A DNA stretch of 64,000 nucleotides from an uncultured Aquimarina sp. (GTDB lineage Bacteria > Bacteroidota > Bacteroidia > Flavobacteriales > Flavobacteriaceae), in assembly GCF_947496855.1 (NCBI RefSeq), contig NZ_CANMED010000009.1, forward strand, positions 1-64,000. The letters run 5' to 3'. This document shows, piece by piece, positions 1 to 7,538 of the stretch. Within the stretch, counting starts at the first letter, position 1, and each line of letters opens with the position of its first letter. A program made the translations under genes and the position numbers. The notes below the pieces were generated by a model, which ran no database searches, was not told the DNA's origin, and worked only from the letters and a program-made list of their open reading frames with translations.

Positions 1-51
1 CATACTTGCTTAATATCCCGTAATTTATCCGAACTGATTTTTATGTATGGT
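1..51 (-). other. Edge of a twelfth cassette (cassette 0)
   Basis: This is the upstream end of one more cassette that continues past the left window edge. On the minus strand it begins with the core GTTACCATAC (complement of 45-54), followed by an AT-rich leader and an ATG at 3..1 that could start its gene. Its far end is outside the window, so the matching terminal repeat cannot be checked. Confidence 0.4.
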
Positions 52-214
52 AACGTTTAATATATGTGTCGTAGCAGATCAAAATGTTACCCTAATATCG
101 ATAAAAACTACGCATTGGTTGCTAACTTTTCCTTTTTGCAAGCATTGCGCCTTCATAAATATACAAGAACCATTCGATTCATCACTTAGCTGCTATGATC
201 ACATATATGTTGTT
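52..214. repeat. attC-like element E0 (163 bp)
   Basis: The element runs from AAC (52-54) to GTT (212-214). Its arms pair imperfectly: 61-76 (TATATGTGTCGTAGCA) against 191-209 (TGCTATGATCACATATA). It is nearly the same sequence as E8 at 7360-7520, including the internal block CAAAATGTTACCCTAAT. It separates cassette 0 from cassette 1. Confidence 0.8.
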
Positions 215-225
215 GTAAGCAGTTT

Positions 226-900
226 TTAATTATAATAATGTATCCAATTACTTTCATAATTATCGTCAAAATTCTGTTTTGAGTCTATTTTAATTTCAAT
301 GTTTTCTCTTTTCCAGTAATTGAACTCATCGTATTCTTTTAGTAGGTCAAAATATTTGTCCTCAATTAACTTAAATTTAGTTGAATTTTTGATTTTATTC
401 TTTTGTTTGTCTTTATAAACGAATAAAGTTGCATTTTCGAAACAGCGAGAAATTTTCCAAATTTCAGGAAGTTCTAATTCCTTATATATGTTTTCAATCC
501 TTTTTTCAGGGATTAATAAGTTAACTTCTTCTTTAGCAAGTGGTTCAAAAGCAAAACAAACAACAAAAATATCATCTATTTTAGGGATTCTTTTAATAAC
601 TTTTAAGGAGTTTCTGATTTGAGTATATTTTTCTGCAATCTCCTTCTGTCTTATGTCAGGAACACCAGAAAGCCAATGCTCGCTCATTTTAAATTTCTGT
701 TCTTCTTTGAGAGTTTCCACATTTACAGCAATTCTGATCCCGTTGTCATCCTCATTAAACTTTTCTTGAATATCAAGAACATTTACATTGTACTTTTCAG
801 AAATCCATTTTGCAAGATTCTCAAATTTTTCATCAATTCTACTTTTTCCTTGCTTTATAAGTTTTGTCTTTTTGTATTCTATATCAAATGAAAATATCAT
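226..900 (-). CDS. Cassette 1: uncharacterised 224-aa protein
   Basis: I do not recognise this protein. It is soluble, charged and rich in Lys, Glu, Asn and Phe, with no signal peptide or membrane segment and no catalytic motif that I can see. The ATG at 900 lies 25 bp inside the cassette core and the stop 12 bp from the opposite core, so the gene fills its cassette. The cassette ends are exact 10-bp inverted repeats: GTTGTAAGCA at 212-221 and TGCTTACAAC at 918-927. Being a single gene in an array on the same strand as its neighbours, it is best read as a mobile cassette gene of unknown function. Confidence 0.75.
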   Translation of the reverse strand: MIFSFDIEYKKTKLIKQGKSRIDEKFENLAKWISEKYNVNVLDIQEKFNEDDNGIRIAVNVETLKEEQKFKMSEHWLSGVPDIRQKEIAEKYTQIRNSLKVIKRIPKIDDIFVVCFAFEPLAKEEVNLLIPEKRIENIYKELELPEIWKISRCFENATLFVYKDKQKNKIKNSTKFKLIEDKYFDLLKEYDEFNYWKRENIEIKIDSKQNFDDNYESNWIHYYN

Positions 901-924
901 TTTAATTAAGGTTAAATTGCTTAC

Positions 925-1116
925 AACGTCTCTGTATATGAGCTGTGCGGGCGAAAATGGCTATTGCCATTCGGTTGAGCACGAGCTGATTTTTACAAAT
1001 TCCGCTTTTTATTTTTTGTTTATATCAAAAGTCGGATTTGTAAAAATTCGACGACTCCCAAATATACCTTAACTTTTAATTAAGCGACAACTCCCGCATT
1101 GCTTATATACTTTGTT
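925..1116. repeat. attC-like element E1 (192 bp)
   Basis: The arms pair as TGTATATGAGC..TGCGGG (933-951) against CCCGCA..GCTTATATA (1093-1109), bounded by AAC (925-927) and GTT (1114-1116). The centre is AT-rich with a second, weaker inverted repeat around the sequences GATTTTTACAAA (990s) and TTTGTAAAAATTC (1030s). Confidence 0.8.
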
Positions 1117-1130
1117 GCCCACAGTTTATC

Positions 1131-1649
1131 TCAGATTATTATTGGGTCAAAACTTCCATCTTCTAAGCAATCGTTGAAACTCATTCCATCAGCTTGACTT
1201 CCTTCACGAATGAAACAAACATAGCCATTCATTAAAAAAGTATTCTCATTCTCAACAACTATTTTATATCTATATGAGCCAAAAGGTAGTAGAGAGTTAT
1301 CATTTTGATTTATACCATCGAAACCTGATTGTGTTCCAGGATATTCAGAAACAACATTATCATCTAAATCAAAAATTGTCACGAGACTATTTGGATAATT
1401 TCCAAGGTTATTGATTCTGAAAGTGTCATTAAATCCATCTTGATTCGGTGTGAATATTTCAATAGGTTCAATAATCCCCAAAGTTGATTGGTCTAAATTA
1501 TCAATATTCGATGATTCAAAAGGATTTGTTCCGCAACAAAGAAAAGTTTCAGTTTCGGGTTCAGATGTAGATTCATCATCGTTATTACATCCACTTAGAA
1601 ATAAAATTGAGCAAATTAAAGATAATAAAATAGTAGTTTTTTTAATCAT
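1131..1649 (-). CDS. Cassette 2: lipoprotein with T9SS type B (gliding-motility-type) C-terminal domain
   Basis: This is a small secreted protein with an N-terminal signal and lipobox (SLICSILFLSGC), an acidic low-complexity stretch, and a C-terminal domain of the CHU_C or gliding-motility-associated type. The recognisable signature is FTPNQDGFNDTFRI, then a strand FDLDDNVV and the ending GSYRYKIVVEN. I chose the ATG at 1649; the frame is open to 1712, but that stretch runs through the cassette core. Terminal repeats are GTTGCCCACA (1114-1123) and TGTGGGCAAC (1668-1677). It probably acts at the cell surface. A short surface protein whose only folded domain is the T9SS type B domain is odd, and its role is unknown. 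Confidence 0.75.
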   Translation of the reverse strand: MIKKTTILLSLICSILFLSGCNNDDESTSEPETETFLCCGTNPFESSNIDNLDQSTLGIIEPIEIFTPNQDGFNDTFRINNLGNYPNSLVTIFDLDDNVVSEYPGTQSGFDGINQNDNSLLPFGSYRYKIVVENENTFLMNGYVCFIREGSQADGMSFNDCLEDGSFDPIII

Positions 1650-1674
1650 AGTTTTGTTTTTTAAAATTGTGGGC

Positions 1675-1799
1675 AACGTTGTTGTATATGGTTTGTTGCG
1701 TGGTTTAAGCACCTAATTTAGCAAAAAAAACCGACCAAGAAAGTCCGCGAGGGCTTTCGTAAGTAGGCAATAAGCAAGCAATAAATTATATACGGTGTT
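1675..1799. repeat. attC-like element E2 (125 bp)
   Basis: A short element from AAC (1675-1677) to GTT (1797-1799). Arms: TTGTATATGGTTTGTTGCGTGG (1682-1703, in two blocks) against GCAAGCAATAAATTATATAC (1774-1793). Its central AAGAAAGTC..GGGCTTTCG resembles the centre of E6. Confidence 0.78.
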
Positions 1800-1821
1800 G
1801 TAAAATCGTTTTCTATTCAAT

Positions 1822-2298
1822 TCAATTTTCCAATATTATAGTTTCATCGTATATTTTCATATTCAAAAGTCCTATCGTTCCACAATTCGGTTTAATGTAC
1901 TTTTTCGTATTCGGAATTCCGTGTTTATCTTTTTCCCAACTCGTATTGAATTTAAATTTCAAAGTGTCTAATTTCACGTCAATAATTTTTGATTGATGAT
2001 TTACGATTTCCCATTCGTAATTTTCATTTTTCCAACAAATTCCGATTTCGTCTCCAATAAGAGGAATTCCACTTTTGTCAATTTTTATATATTCCGTTTT
2101 CGGAACAGAATTATGTTCTCCATTTATAAAATACCTCATTTCTCCTTGCGTAATGATAGTCACGCATTGTTTTTTGTCAGCAGAATAAATTTTAAAATTC
2201 GTTCTATTTGTATGGTCTCCAAACGCAATAAGAAAAACAGTTATTCCAACTACGAACATAACTACTGCTACTAAAATTATTTTCAATATAAATTTCAA
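1822..2298 (-). CDS. Cassette 3: uncharacterised membrane-anchored protein, 158 aa
   Basis: One hydrophobic segment (about residues 4-27, FILKIILVAVVMFVVGITVF) anchors a mostly beta-looking soluble region that should face the periplasm. No family is recognised. The reading frame begins at a TTG (2298), 27 bp from the core; the first ATG is at residue 14 inside the membrane segment, so TTG is the more sensible start. Cassette ends are GTTGTAAAA (1797-1805) and TTTTACAAC (2319-2327), a 9-bp exact inverted repeat different from those of its neighbours. Confidence 0.68.
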   Translation of the reverse strand: MKFILKIILVAVVMFVVGITVFLIAFGDHTNRTNFKIYSADKKQCVTIITQGEMRYFINGEHNSVPKTEYIKIDKSGIPLIGDEIGICWKNENYEWEIVNHQSKIIDVKLDTLKFKFNTSWEKDKHGIPNTKKYIKPNCGTIGLLNMKIYDETIILEN

Positions 2299-2324
2299 AT
2301 TCGAGGTTTTCGTAAATGTTTTAC

Positions 2325-2384
2325 AACGTCTATTGTATGTTGCGTTTGCTTCCCGAAGGGAGCATATGCAATATACAAATTGTT
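2325..2384. repeat. Minimal attC-like hairpin E3 (60 bp)
   Basis: The most compact element. It folds almost completely: TTGTAT (2333-2338) with ATACAA (2372-2378), TTGC with GCAA, TGCT with AGCA, and a CCC-GAA-GGG tip (2352-2360). Bounded by AAC (2325-2327) and GTT (2382-2384). This is close to the 60-bp size of short integron attC sites. Confidence 0.85.
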
Positions 2385-3078
2385 AGCTGTTTTTGTTTTT
2401 TCCGATTATTAACATTATGTCAGCTATTGGGTAAGCCAAAGCGATAACTATTCCTAATATTCCATATAAAGTTTTCCCCTCAGGCAAAAATCCAGTTATT
2501 GAAAACCATAAAATCAGTAGGCAAAAAGGATAGAGAAGTAGTCTTGTCAAAACCTTTGTAAAAGTCCACTCTTTAACTTTTTCTGTTTTTAATTCCGTTT
2601 TTGGGTTATTTATTAGTTCAGGATTATTTTCTCGTTCGATGTTTTCTATGGAATCTTTTAGTTCGTCAGTCAAAAGTTTCGTCTCATATTTTTTAGATTT
2701 AGACAAAACTAAATGTAATAAAAGTCCGATTATGGAAATTCCAACTGTTCCAATAATTGCCATTTTAAAATTAGTAGTTAGAAACAAACCTGAAATGATT
2801 ACAATTATAAATCCGACTGTAATTTTATTAAGTAGTTTATGATAAGGGTTTTTCTCCGTTTTAATTCCATTAAGTTTTCCGTTCTGGTGAAAAGTCAGGC
2901 GAAAAATGGGATATGCTCCTCTTAGAAATTGAGCAGATCTCCAAATTAAAAGTTCATTTGGTTTTATTTCTCCGCTGTATTTTGTTGTGTTATAAAAAAA
3001 TGCATCATTCCAATGATTTTTAAGATTACTTTTTTTGTTCTGAACTATCAATTTTTCGATGTCTTTTCTATCTGCCAC
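2383..3078 (-). CDS. Cassette 4: uncharacterised four-helix membrane protein, 231 aa
   Basis: The first 85 residues are soluble. Two hydrophobic segments follow (about 87-105 and 108-124), then a charged helical stretch, then two more segments (about 180-196 and 203-224). I do not recognise a family. The stop codon TAA is made from the core GTTA itself (2382-2385), so the gene ends exactly at the recombination boundary. Start ATG at 3078 is 24 bp from the other core. Terminal repeats: GTTAGCTGT (2382-2390) and ACAGCTAAC (3096-3104). Confidence 0.72.
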   Translation of the reverse strand: MADRKDIEKLIVQNKKSNLKNHWNDAFFYNTTKYSGEIKPNELLIWRSAQFLRGAYPIFRLTFHQNGKLNGIKTEKNPYHKLLNKITVGFIIVIISGLFLTTNFKMAIIGTVGISIIGLLLHLVLSKSKKYETKLLTDELKDSIENIERENNPELINNPKTELKTEKVKEWTFTKVLTRLLLYPFCLLILWFSITGFLPEGKTLYGILGIVIALAYPIADIMLIIGKNKNS

Positions 3079-3101
3079 AAAGTTGGATTTAAATTACAGC
3101 T

Positions 3102-3289
3102 AACGGCTAGTATAAGGAACGTAGGGCAGTTGATAAGCACTTACGTTTCGGTTTATTACTTAGCTAAATATAAATATTTTGCTTTTATCTTTTCTATTAT
3201 AAACTCCAAATTTTATATTTAGCGGACTTTGTTAATAATCACAGACCTTTCGGTTTAGAACAAACGCCCTATGTTTTTTATACCTTGTT
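3102..3289. repeat. attC-like element E4 (188 bp)
   Basis: Arms GTATAAGGAACGTAGGGC (3110-3127) and GCCCTATGTTTTTTATAC (3266-3283) pair with two mismatches; boundaries AAC (3102-3104) and GTT (3287-3289). The centre holds CTAAATATAAATATTTTG and the block GCGGACTTTGTTAA also seen, with changes, in E7, E9 and E10. Confidence 0.82.
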
Positions 3290-3300
3290 AGCAATAGTTT

Positions 3301-4587
3301 TTAAGTTTCAAAAAACATAAATGAACTATAGTCATAGTCAGGGTTTAATTCATCAACCTTTTCTTTAATTAAACGGTTACTCCATTTTGCATAGCGTCTA
3401 CCGTGTACTTGTCCATTATTATTTATTTCCTTTATTAGTTCAGTTAATTCTAGTATTGTGAATTCTGATAATAATGGTTGAATAAGATTATCAAACCTTG
3501 AATCAGCTTGGTCATAATTTCTACTCTTACCATACATCATAATTACAATTTCTTTTGATTGATTTAAAAGCCCTTGACCTTTATAAATATTAAAAAGTTT
3601 AATTATGGTTTCAGTCTTAATTAGCACATTAAAATCATCATTATTTTTACCCTTTAAATACGTTAAGTGTTTAGATAAAGTTTCATTTAAAAACCAAGCT
3701 AAGAAAACATAGTTTTCGTCCTGATTAATTTTGCTCTTAATTAAGGTTTTTGAGCTTTCATTTAGATTGTCTATTATTCTAGGATTATTATTTAAGAATC
3801 TTAAGATTAAATCGAAAAAATCTAAATTTAAATTATTACTAAAATACTGATTGTCGTCCTTAACGAATTGAATTAATTCATCATAATTTCTTTTTAAAAT
3901 TATGTTTAGTGCTTTAAAATTTATTTCTCTATTTTCATCACATTGTATATTATCTGATTTAAAGACTATTTTCCATAATGAACGAAAAATTTCTTTTTCA
4001 ATTGCCGGATTTAAATTTTCTAAATACTTAGACTTTAAATGAGTTTCAATGTCTTTTTCTGTAATAAGAATATCTTTAATTTCGGATAAGTTTGTTAAAA
4101 ACTCATTAAATATTTTTTTAGATAAAAGAGCAGGTTTAGTTAGTAACCCTTCAAGTATATTAATAATATGGGCTCTAACTGTTTCTTGGTTAGGGCTATA
4201 TAGTTTGTAATCTTGAAGCATTACTGGATGAGCACATAAATGTCTATGTTTTTGAAGGTGTAAGATATTTTCATAGTCAGAATGCTCGAATATATTTGTT
4301 TTCTCTTTGATTAGTTCCACCAATTTATTTTCCCATTGAGATGATGTTGGATTTCGTTTTTGTAATTCCTCTATCTCACTAAGAATTGATTTTGCACTTT
4401 CATCATTAAATTGGTCTTTTAATTCTTGTAATTTGAATACTAAATCACAAATAACAATAGAGTACAACATTACAATTGCAGAACGGAAATTTTTGGAGTA
4501 ATATGAGCGAATTACTTCTTCGAAATATTCTTTGCTTTTTGAGTTTTTTATTTGTTCGTGAAGCAAATCTATTGAGTGTATTCTCAT
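3301..4587 (-). CDS. Cassette 5: HEPN-like protein, possible defence ribonuclease, 428 aa
   Basis: The N-terminal 125 residues look like a HEPN domain: helical, with RSYYSKNFRSAIVMLYSIVI (27-46) and the motif RHLCAHP, that is R115-x4-H120, matching the R-x4-6-H active-site pattern of HEPN RNases. The remaining 300 residues are helical and unrecognised. No membrane segment or signal is seen. HEPN proteins often act in toxin-antitoxin, abortive-infection or other RNA-targeting defence, and defence genes are known integron cargo; the specific role here is inference. No antitoxin gene lies in the same cassette. Start ATG at 4587, 21 bp from the core. Terminal repeats: GTTAGCAATA (3287-3296) and TATTGCTAAC (4601-4610). 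Confidence 0.68.
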   Translation of the reverse strand: MRIHSIDLLHEQIKNSKSKEYFEEVIRSYYSKNFRSAIVMLYSIVICDLVFKLQELKDQFNDESAKSILSEIEELQKRNPTSSQWENKLVELIKEKTNIFEHSDYENILHLQKHRHLCAHPVMLQDYKLYSPNQETVRAHIINILEGLLTKPALLSKKIFNEFLTNLSEIKDILITEKDIETHLKSKYLENLNPAIEKEIFRSLWKIVFKSDNIQCDENREINFKALNIILKRNYDELIQFVKDDNQYFSNNLNLDFFDLILRFLNNNPRIIDNLNESSKTLIKSKINQDENYVFLAWFLNETLSKHLTYLKGKNNDDFNVLIKTETIIKLFNIYKGQGLLNQSKEIVIMMYGKSRNYDQADSRFDNLIQPLLSEFTILELTELIKEINNNGQVHGRRYAKWSNRLIKEKVDELNPDYDYSSFMFFET

Positions 4588-4607
4588 TTTAGGTTTTAAT
4601 TATTGCT

Positions 4608-4784
4608 AACGTTTAGCTATGCGTAGTGCGGGAGCAAAAAATCACAAGTTTTCGAGCCAGCACTTAGCTAAAGTTTATATTTTTTTCTTTTCTAAAATAC
4701 TAAATTTAAATCTTTGGTGACAAACCAAATAAGCAACCACTTTTCGGTTAAACCTAAACCCCGCATTATCGCATAGGTGTTGTT
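4608..4784. repeat. attC-like element E5 (177 bp)
   Basis: Bounded by AAC (4608-4610) and GTT (4782-4784). Outer arms CTATGCGTAGTGCGGG (4617-4632) and CCCGCATTATCGCATAG (4760-4776) pair well; the interior is AT-rich with CACTTAGCTAAAG (4661-4673). Confidence 0.8.
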
Positions 4785-4793
4785 GTAATGCGT

Positions 4794-5243
4794 TTATTTT
4801 GCAAGTTCAATCTTACATTCATTTCTAAGACAAAATTCTCCATTTAGCTTACTCAAAATCAAGTCCGCAAATGTCAAATCTTTTTTCTCATTCGTTCTAT
4901 CATAGAGCATGTTGTCAATTCGGTAATATGTATTGAACGAAATATACTTTATAATCAAGCTGTTTATTATCAATAATGGCAATTTTAACAGTCCTAAAAT
5001 CAGGTTTTTGAATCCAATGAATTCTCCCTCAGAATCGAAATGTTTATCATATTCGAACTTTTCAAAATTCAAGTTGTACTTTTCAACAAACTCTATCAGT
5101 AAGAAATAATTGTCATCTCCCCACAATTTTAAGTCATCAACAATTTTAGTATTCAGGCTATTTATTTTCTCTCCAGAAGCGTGTTCAAGAAATTTTTTAA
5201 CCTCCAAATAAGCATCTTTTATTTCAGTGTATTTAAATTTCAT
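4794..5243 (-). CDS. Cassette 6: uncharacterised protein, 149 aa
   Basis: No family recognised. The first half is helical and charged (ending at WGDDNYFLLIEFVEKYNLNF), suggesting a small cytoplasmic protein. A hydrophobic stretch at about 79-101 (KNLILGLLKLPLLIINSLII) could be a membrane helix or a buried core; I cannot decide. Start ATG at 5243 is 26 bp from one core and the stop 10 bp from the other. Terminal repeats: GTTGTAATGC (4782-4791) and GCATTACAAC (5262-5271). Confidence 0.7.
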   Translation of the reverse strand: MKFKYTEIKDAYLEVKKFLEHASGEKINSLNTKIVDDLKLWGDDNYFLLIEFVEKYNLNFEKFEYDKHFDSEGEFIGFKNLILGLLKLPLLIINSLIIKYISFNTYYRIDNMLYDRTNEKKDLTFADLILSKLNGEFCLRNECKIELAK

Positions 5244-5268
5244 ATTTACGATTTTGGTAATGCATTAC

Positions 5269-5454
5269 AACGTTAAATGTAAACGCTGTGCGATGAAGAA
5301 AGTCAGCGACTTTCGGAATAGGCATAAGGCGTTATACTTTTTAGTGTTTTAAATTAATTCAATTGTAAAATAATAAAATTTATGGCGCCGACCTCACAAA
5401 TACAAAACTCCCTTTGATCAAAACACTAAAAAAGCATTGCGTTTACATAGTGTT
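5269..5454. repeat. attC-like element E6 (186 bp)
   Basis: Outer arms ATGTAAACGCTGTGC (5277-5291) and GCATTGCGTTTACAT (5434-5448) pair with two mismatches. A second, perfect 13-bp inverted repeat lies inside: TTTTTAGTGTTTT (5338-5350) and AAAACACTAAAAA (5420-5432). Bounded by AAC (5269-5271) and GTT (5452-5454). Confidence 0.82.
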
Positions 5455-5462
5455 ACCAATAG

Positions 5463-6257
5463 TTATTTCTTATAAAGAGTTTCTATTTTTTTAATAAACA
5501 TCAGCTCATAATCTTTTAAGGTCAATTTTTTAATATAATCAAGTTCATTTTCAGAATGGCCAAAAAATAATCTTCCAGTGGCTATAGAGTTTTTGATACT
5601 ATCAAATTTAATAACAGTGCTATCTGTTATTGAGTCTCTATCTATTTTGACTTTACATAAAGCATATGCATTCTTATCAGGGATTTCCATTTTAAAACTA
5701 TAATTATTTCTATTATAGCTTTGTAAGTTGAACTTTTTTATAATAGTATCTTTGTGTATATCAGTTTTAAGCTCTAATTGAGATTTAAGATTTACGCTTG
5801 TTTGTATTCTTGGAAGGCTTGTAGCAATAAATGAAAATGATGTAATTCCAATTAAGATTGGTTTAGGAATTAATTTAATTTTTTTGATTGATATTTTATC
5901 ATTTATCAAATAAGCGTAAGAAATAGGTAGAATACCTAAAGCTATTAAATCAGAATAATCAACTACTCTAGACAATCCCAATCCTATCTCATTAGAAAAG
6001 TCTATAAAAAATTGAGAAAAAGAGCTTTTCCAAAAAATGAATAAGATTCCAGTTAAAATATAAATCGGTTTATAATTTTTTTTGAATAAATGACTGAAGA
6101 AATAAGGAAAAGCAAAAAGCCCAGTAAAATCAGATAGTTTTCCCGTCAATAAACTTGGATAATGATATTTAAGGTAAAAATCATTAATTAAAAGAAAAGC
6201 GATTGAAATCAAAAATAACTTTCTGTAAACCCAATCATTATTTTCTTTTTTATGCAT
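5463..6257 (-). CDS. Cassette 7: uncharacterised multi-pass membrane protein, 264 aa
   Basis: About five hydrophobic segments occupy the first 150 residues (for example LFLISIAFLLI, PIYILTGILFIFW and PILIGITSFSFIA). A soluble, mostly beta region of about 110 residues follows. I do not recognise a family. Start ATG at 6257 lies only 15 bp from the core, the tightest in the array, leaving little room for a promoter inside the cassette itself. Terminal repeats: GTTACCAATA (5452-5461) and TATTGGTAAC (6265-6274). Confidence 0.72.
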   Translation of the reverse strand: MHKKENNDWVYRKLFLISIAFLLINDFYLKYHYPSLLTGKLSDFTGLFAFPYFFSHLFKKNYKPIYILTGILFIFWKSSFSQFFIDFSNEIGLGLSRVVDYSDLIALGILPISYAYLINDKISIKKIKLIPKPILIGITSFSFIATSLPRIQTSVNLKSQLELKTDIHKDTIIKKFNLQSYNRNNYSFKMEIPDKNAYALCKVKIDRDSITDSTVIKFDSIKNSIATGRLFFGHSENELDYIKKLTLKDYELMFIKKIETLYKK

Positions 6258-6271
6258 ATTAAATTATTGGT

Positions 6272-6458
6272 AACGTCTCGGCTATGGTTAGTACGGGAAT
6301 TAAAAGCGATTAATTTCCGATTAAGCACTTAGCCAAAACTTTTTATTTTGTTTTATTTTTTTGTTCATAAAGCCAAATCAAAAAGATTTGGCGGACTTGG
6401 TTAAAAGCTCTAAACTTTGGGTTAAGTACCAAAACCCTTATTAACTATAGCCATTGTT
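6272..6458. repeat. attC-like element E7 (187 bp)
   Basis: Outer arms GGCTATGGTTAGTACGGG (6279-6296) and CCCTTATTAACTATAGCC (6435-6452) pair with three mismatches. The interior contains a perfect 8-bp hairpin, GCCAAATC-AAAAA-GATTTGGC (6371-6391), also found in shortened form in E9. Confidence 0.82.
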
Positions 6459-6471
6459 GTGCGTTCGTTTT

Positions 6472-6864
6472 TTATTCTTTTCCGAACATATTTTCATATT
6501 CCTTTACGTGATGTGGAAACTCCTCTTCATAAAAAGGATAACTGATTCCTAAAATTGAAATTTCATATCCATCTTCTTTCATTCCTGTAATTGCATTTCC
6601 AGCAACTCCTTTTATTTCCATTCCGTCTTGTCTAAATACTTTTAATTCCGACATTACTTGAGTGTCAATAAATTCATATCCTGGGTCGTCAGTATTTATC
6701 ACGATATTGTTTTTTAAGCAATAATCTTTGAAGAATTCGTAAGGCGATTCAATTCCGTCAAATTCAATCAGTCCAAATACTACTCCCATAGGTGCATCAG
6801 CTTTTTCTAATTCAGTTGTTCCGATTAGAAGTCCATTTAGAAGTATGTTGTATATTTTATTCAA
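6472..6864 (-). CDS. Cassette 8, second gene: uncharacterised acidic protein, 130 aa
   Basis: A small acidic protein beginning NKIYNILLNGLLIGTTELEKADAPMGVV and then an alpha/beta pattern; I recognise no named family. It resembles in size and charge the immunity-type or Bacteroidota stand-alone proteins found beside DUF6896, but that is only an impression. The frame starts at a TTG (6864) that overlaps the last codons of the upstream gene by 8 nt, so translation is probably coupled. It is the distal gene of the only clear two-gene cassette apart from the metal module. Confidence 0.65.
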   Translation of the reverse strand: MNKIYNILLNGLLIGTTELEKADAPMGVVFGLIEFDGIESPYEFFKDYCLKNNIVINTDDPGYEFIDTQVMSELKVFRQDGMEIKGVAGNAITGMKEDGYEISILGISYPFYEEEFPHHVKEYENMFGKE

Positions 6865-7321
6865 TTACTTTTTTGATTTTACTATTCATATATAGTTTTT
6901 CGACAACCAACTTTAATTTCTGCCAATCCATTTCAGCAACTTCACTTTTGTATTTATCGACTGATTGCATATAAGACAAAAGAAACCAAGAATCGATATG
7001 TCCAAATTCAGGCGGATTACTTAGAACAACTTCCACTTGTTTTTGATGTTTTTTATTGTAGAATCCACATTCTCCACCGTGAAAGCTATAATTCCATCTA
7101 TTCGAAAGTTCTCCTCTTCTCGGTATATTTTTATTGCGACTAGATATTAATTTTTCATAGTCTTCTTTAACTTCAATATTTAAACCATATTTTTCTCCAA
7201 GTCTAAACATAAGTTCTTTTCCCTCTTGACGATAATCAATTATTGCTTCTTGAAAAATATCAAGATTGATATCATTACTTTCTTCTTTTTTGAGAAGATT
7301 ATGAATCCATTTTTTAATCAT
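6857..7321 (-). CDS. Cassette 8, first gene: DUF6896-like protein, 154 aa
   Basis: The block NYSFHGGECGFYNKKHQKQV followed by a stretch ending in GHIDSWFLLSYMQS fits what I recall of the DUF6896 family of small bacterial proteins, often found beside toxin or immunity genes; family assignment is from memory and moderate. No signal peptide. Start ATG at 7321, 39 bp from the core at 7360-7362. Terminal repeats of the cassette: GTTGTGCGT (6456-6464) and ACGCACAAC (7354-7362). Together with the overlapping 130-aa gene it forms a pair that moves as one unit. Confidence 0.68.
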   Translation of the reverse strand: MIKKWIHNLLKKEESNDINLDIFQEAIIDYRQEGKELMFRLGEKYGLNIEVKEDYEKLISSRNKNIPRRGELSNRWNYSFHGGECGFYNKKHQKQVEVVLSNPPEFGHIDSWFLLSYMQSVDKYKSEVAEMDWQKLKLVVEKLYMNSKIKKVIE

Positions 7322-7359
7322 TGATTACTGTTCAATTTTGGTTCTCGTAAATGACGCAC

Positions 7360-7520
7360 AACGTTAAATATATGTGTCGTAGCAGGGCAAAATGTTACCC
7401 TAATTTACGATTTTCTGCGCAGGGATTGCTATATTTTTCCTTTTGCAAGCCCTGAGCCATCTCAAACAAACAAAGACCATCAAATCCAGCCGGACCTGCT
7501 ATGATCTCATATATCGTGTT
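7360..7520. repeat. attC-like element E8 (161 bp)
   Basis: Near-duplicate of E0: both have AACGTTWAATATATGTGTCG, GTAGCAG, CAAAATGTTACCCTAAT and a right arm ending with a TGCTATGATC block. Bounded by AAC (7360-7362) and GTT (7518-7520). Confidence 0.83.
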
Positions 7521-7538
7521 GTGGTGTCGTTTTTTAAT

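Noticed and set aside
47..229. Plus-strand open frame of 60 codons inside E0
   Set aside because: It lies entirely in the attC-like palindrome, has no ribosome binding site, and the near-identical element E8 does not keep it open over the same length.
788..1072. Plus-strand open frame across the cassette 1 start and E1
   Set aside because: It is antisense to a better gene and runs into the palindrome; composition is low-complexity Phe/Ile.
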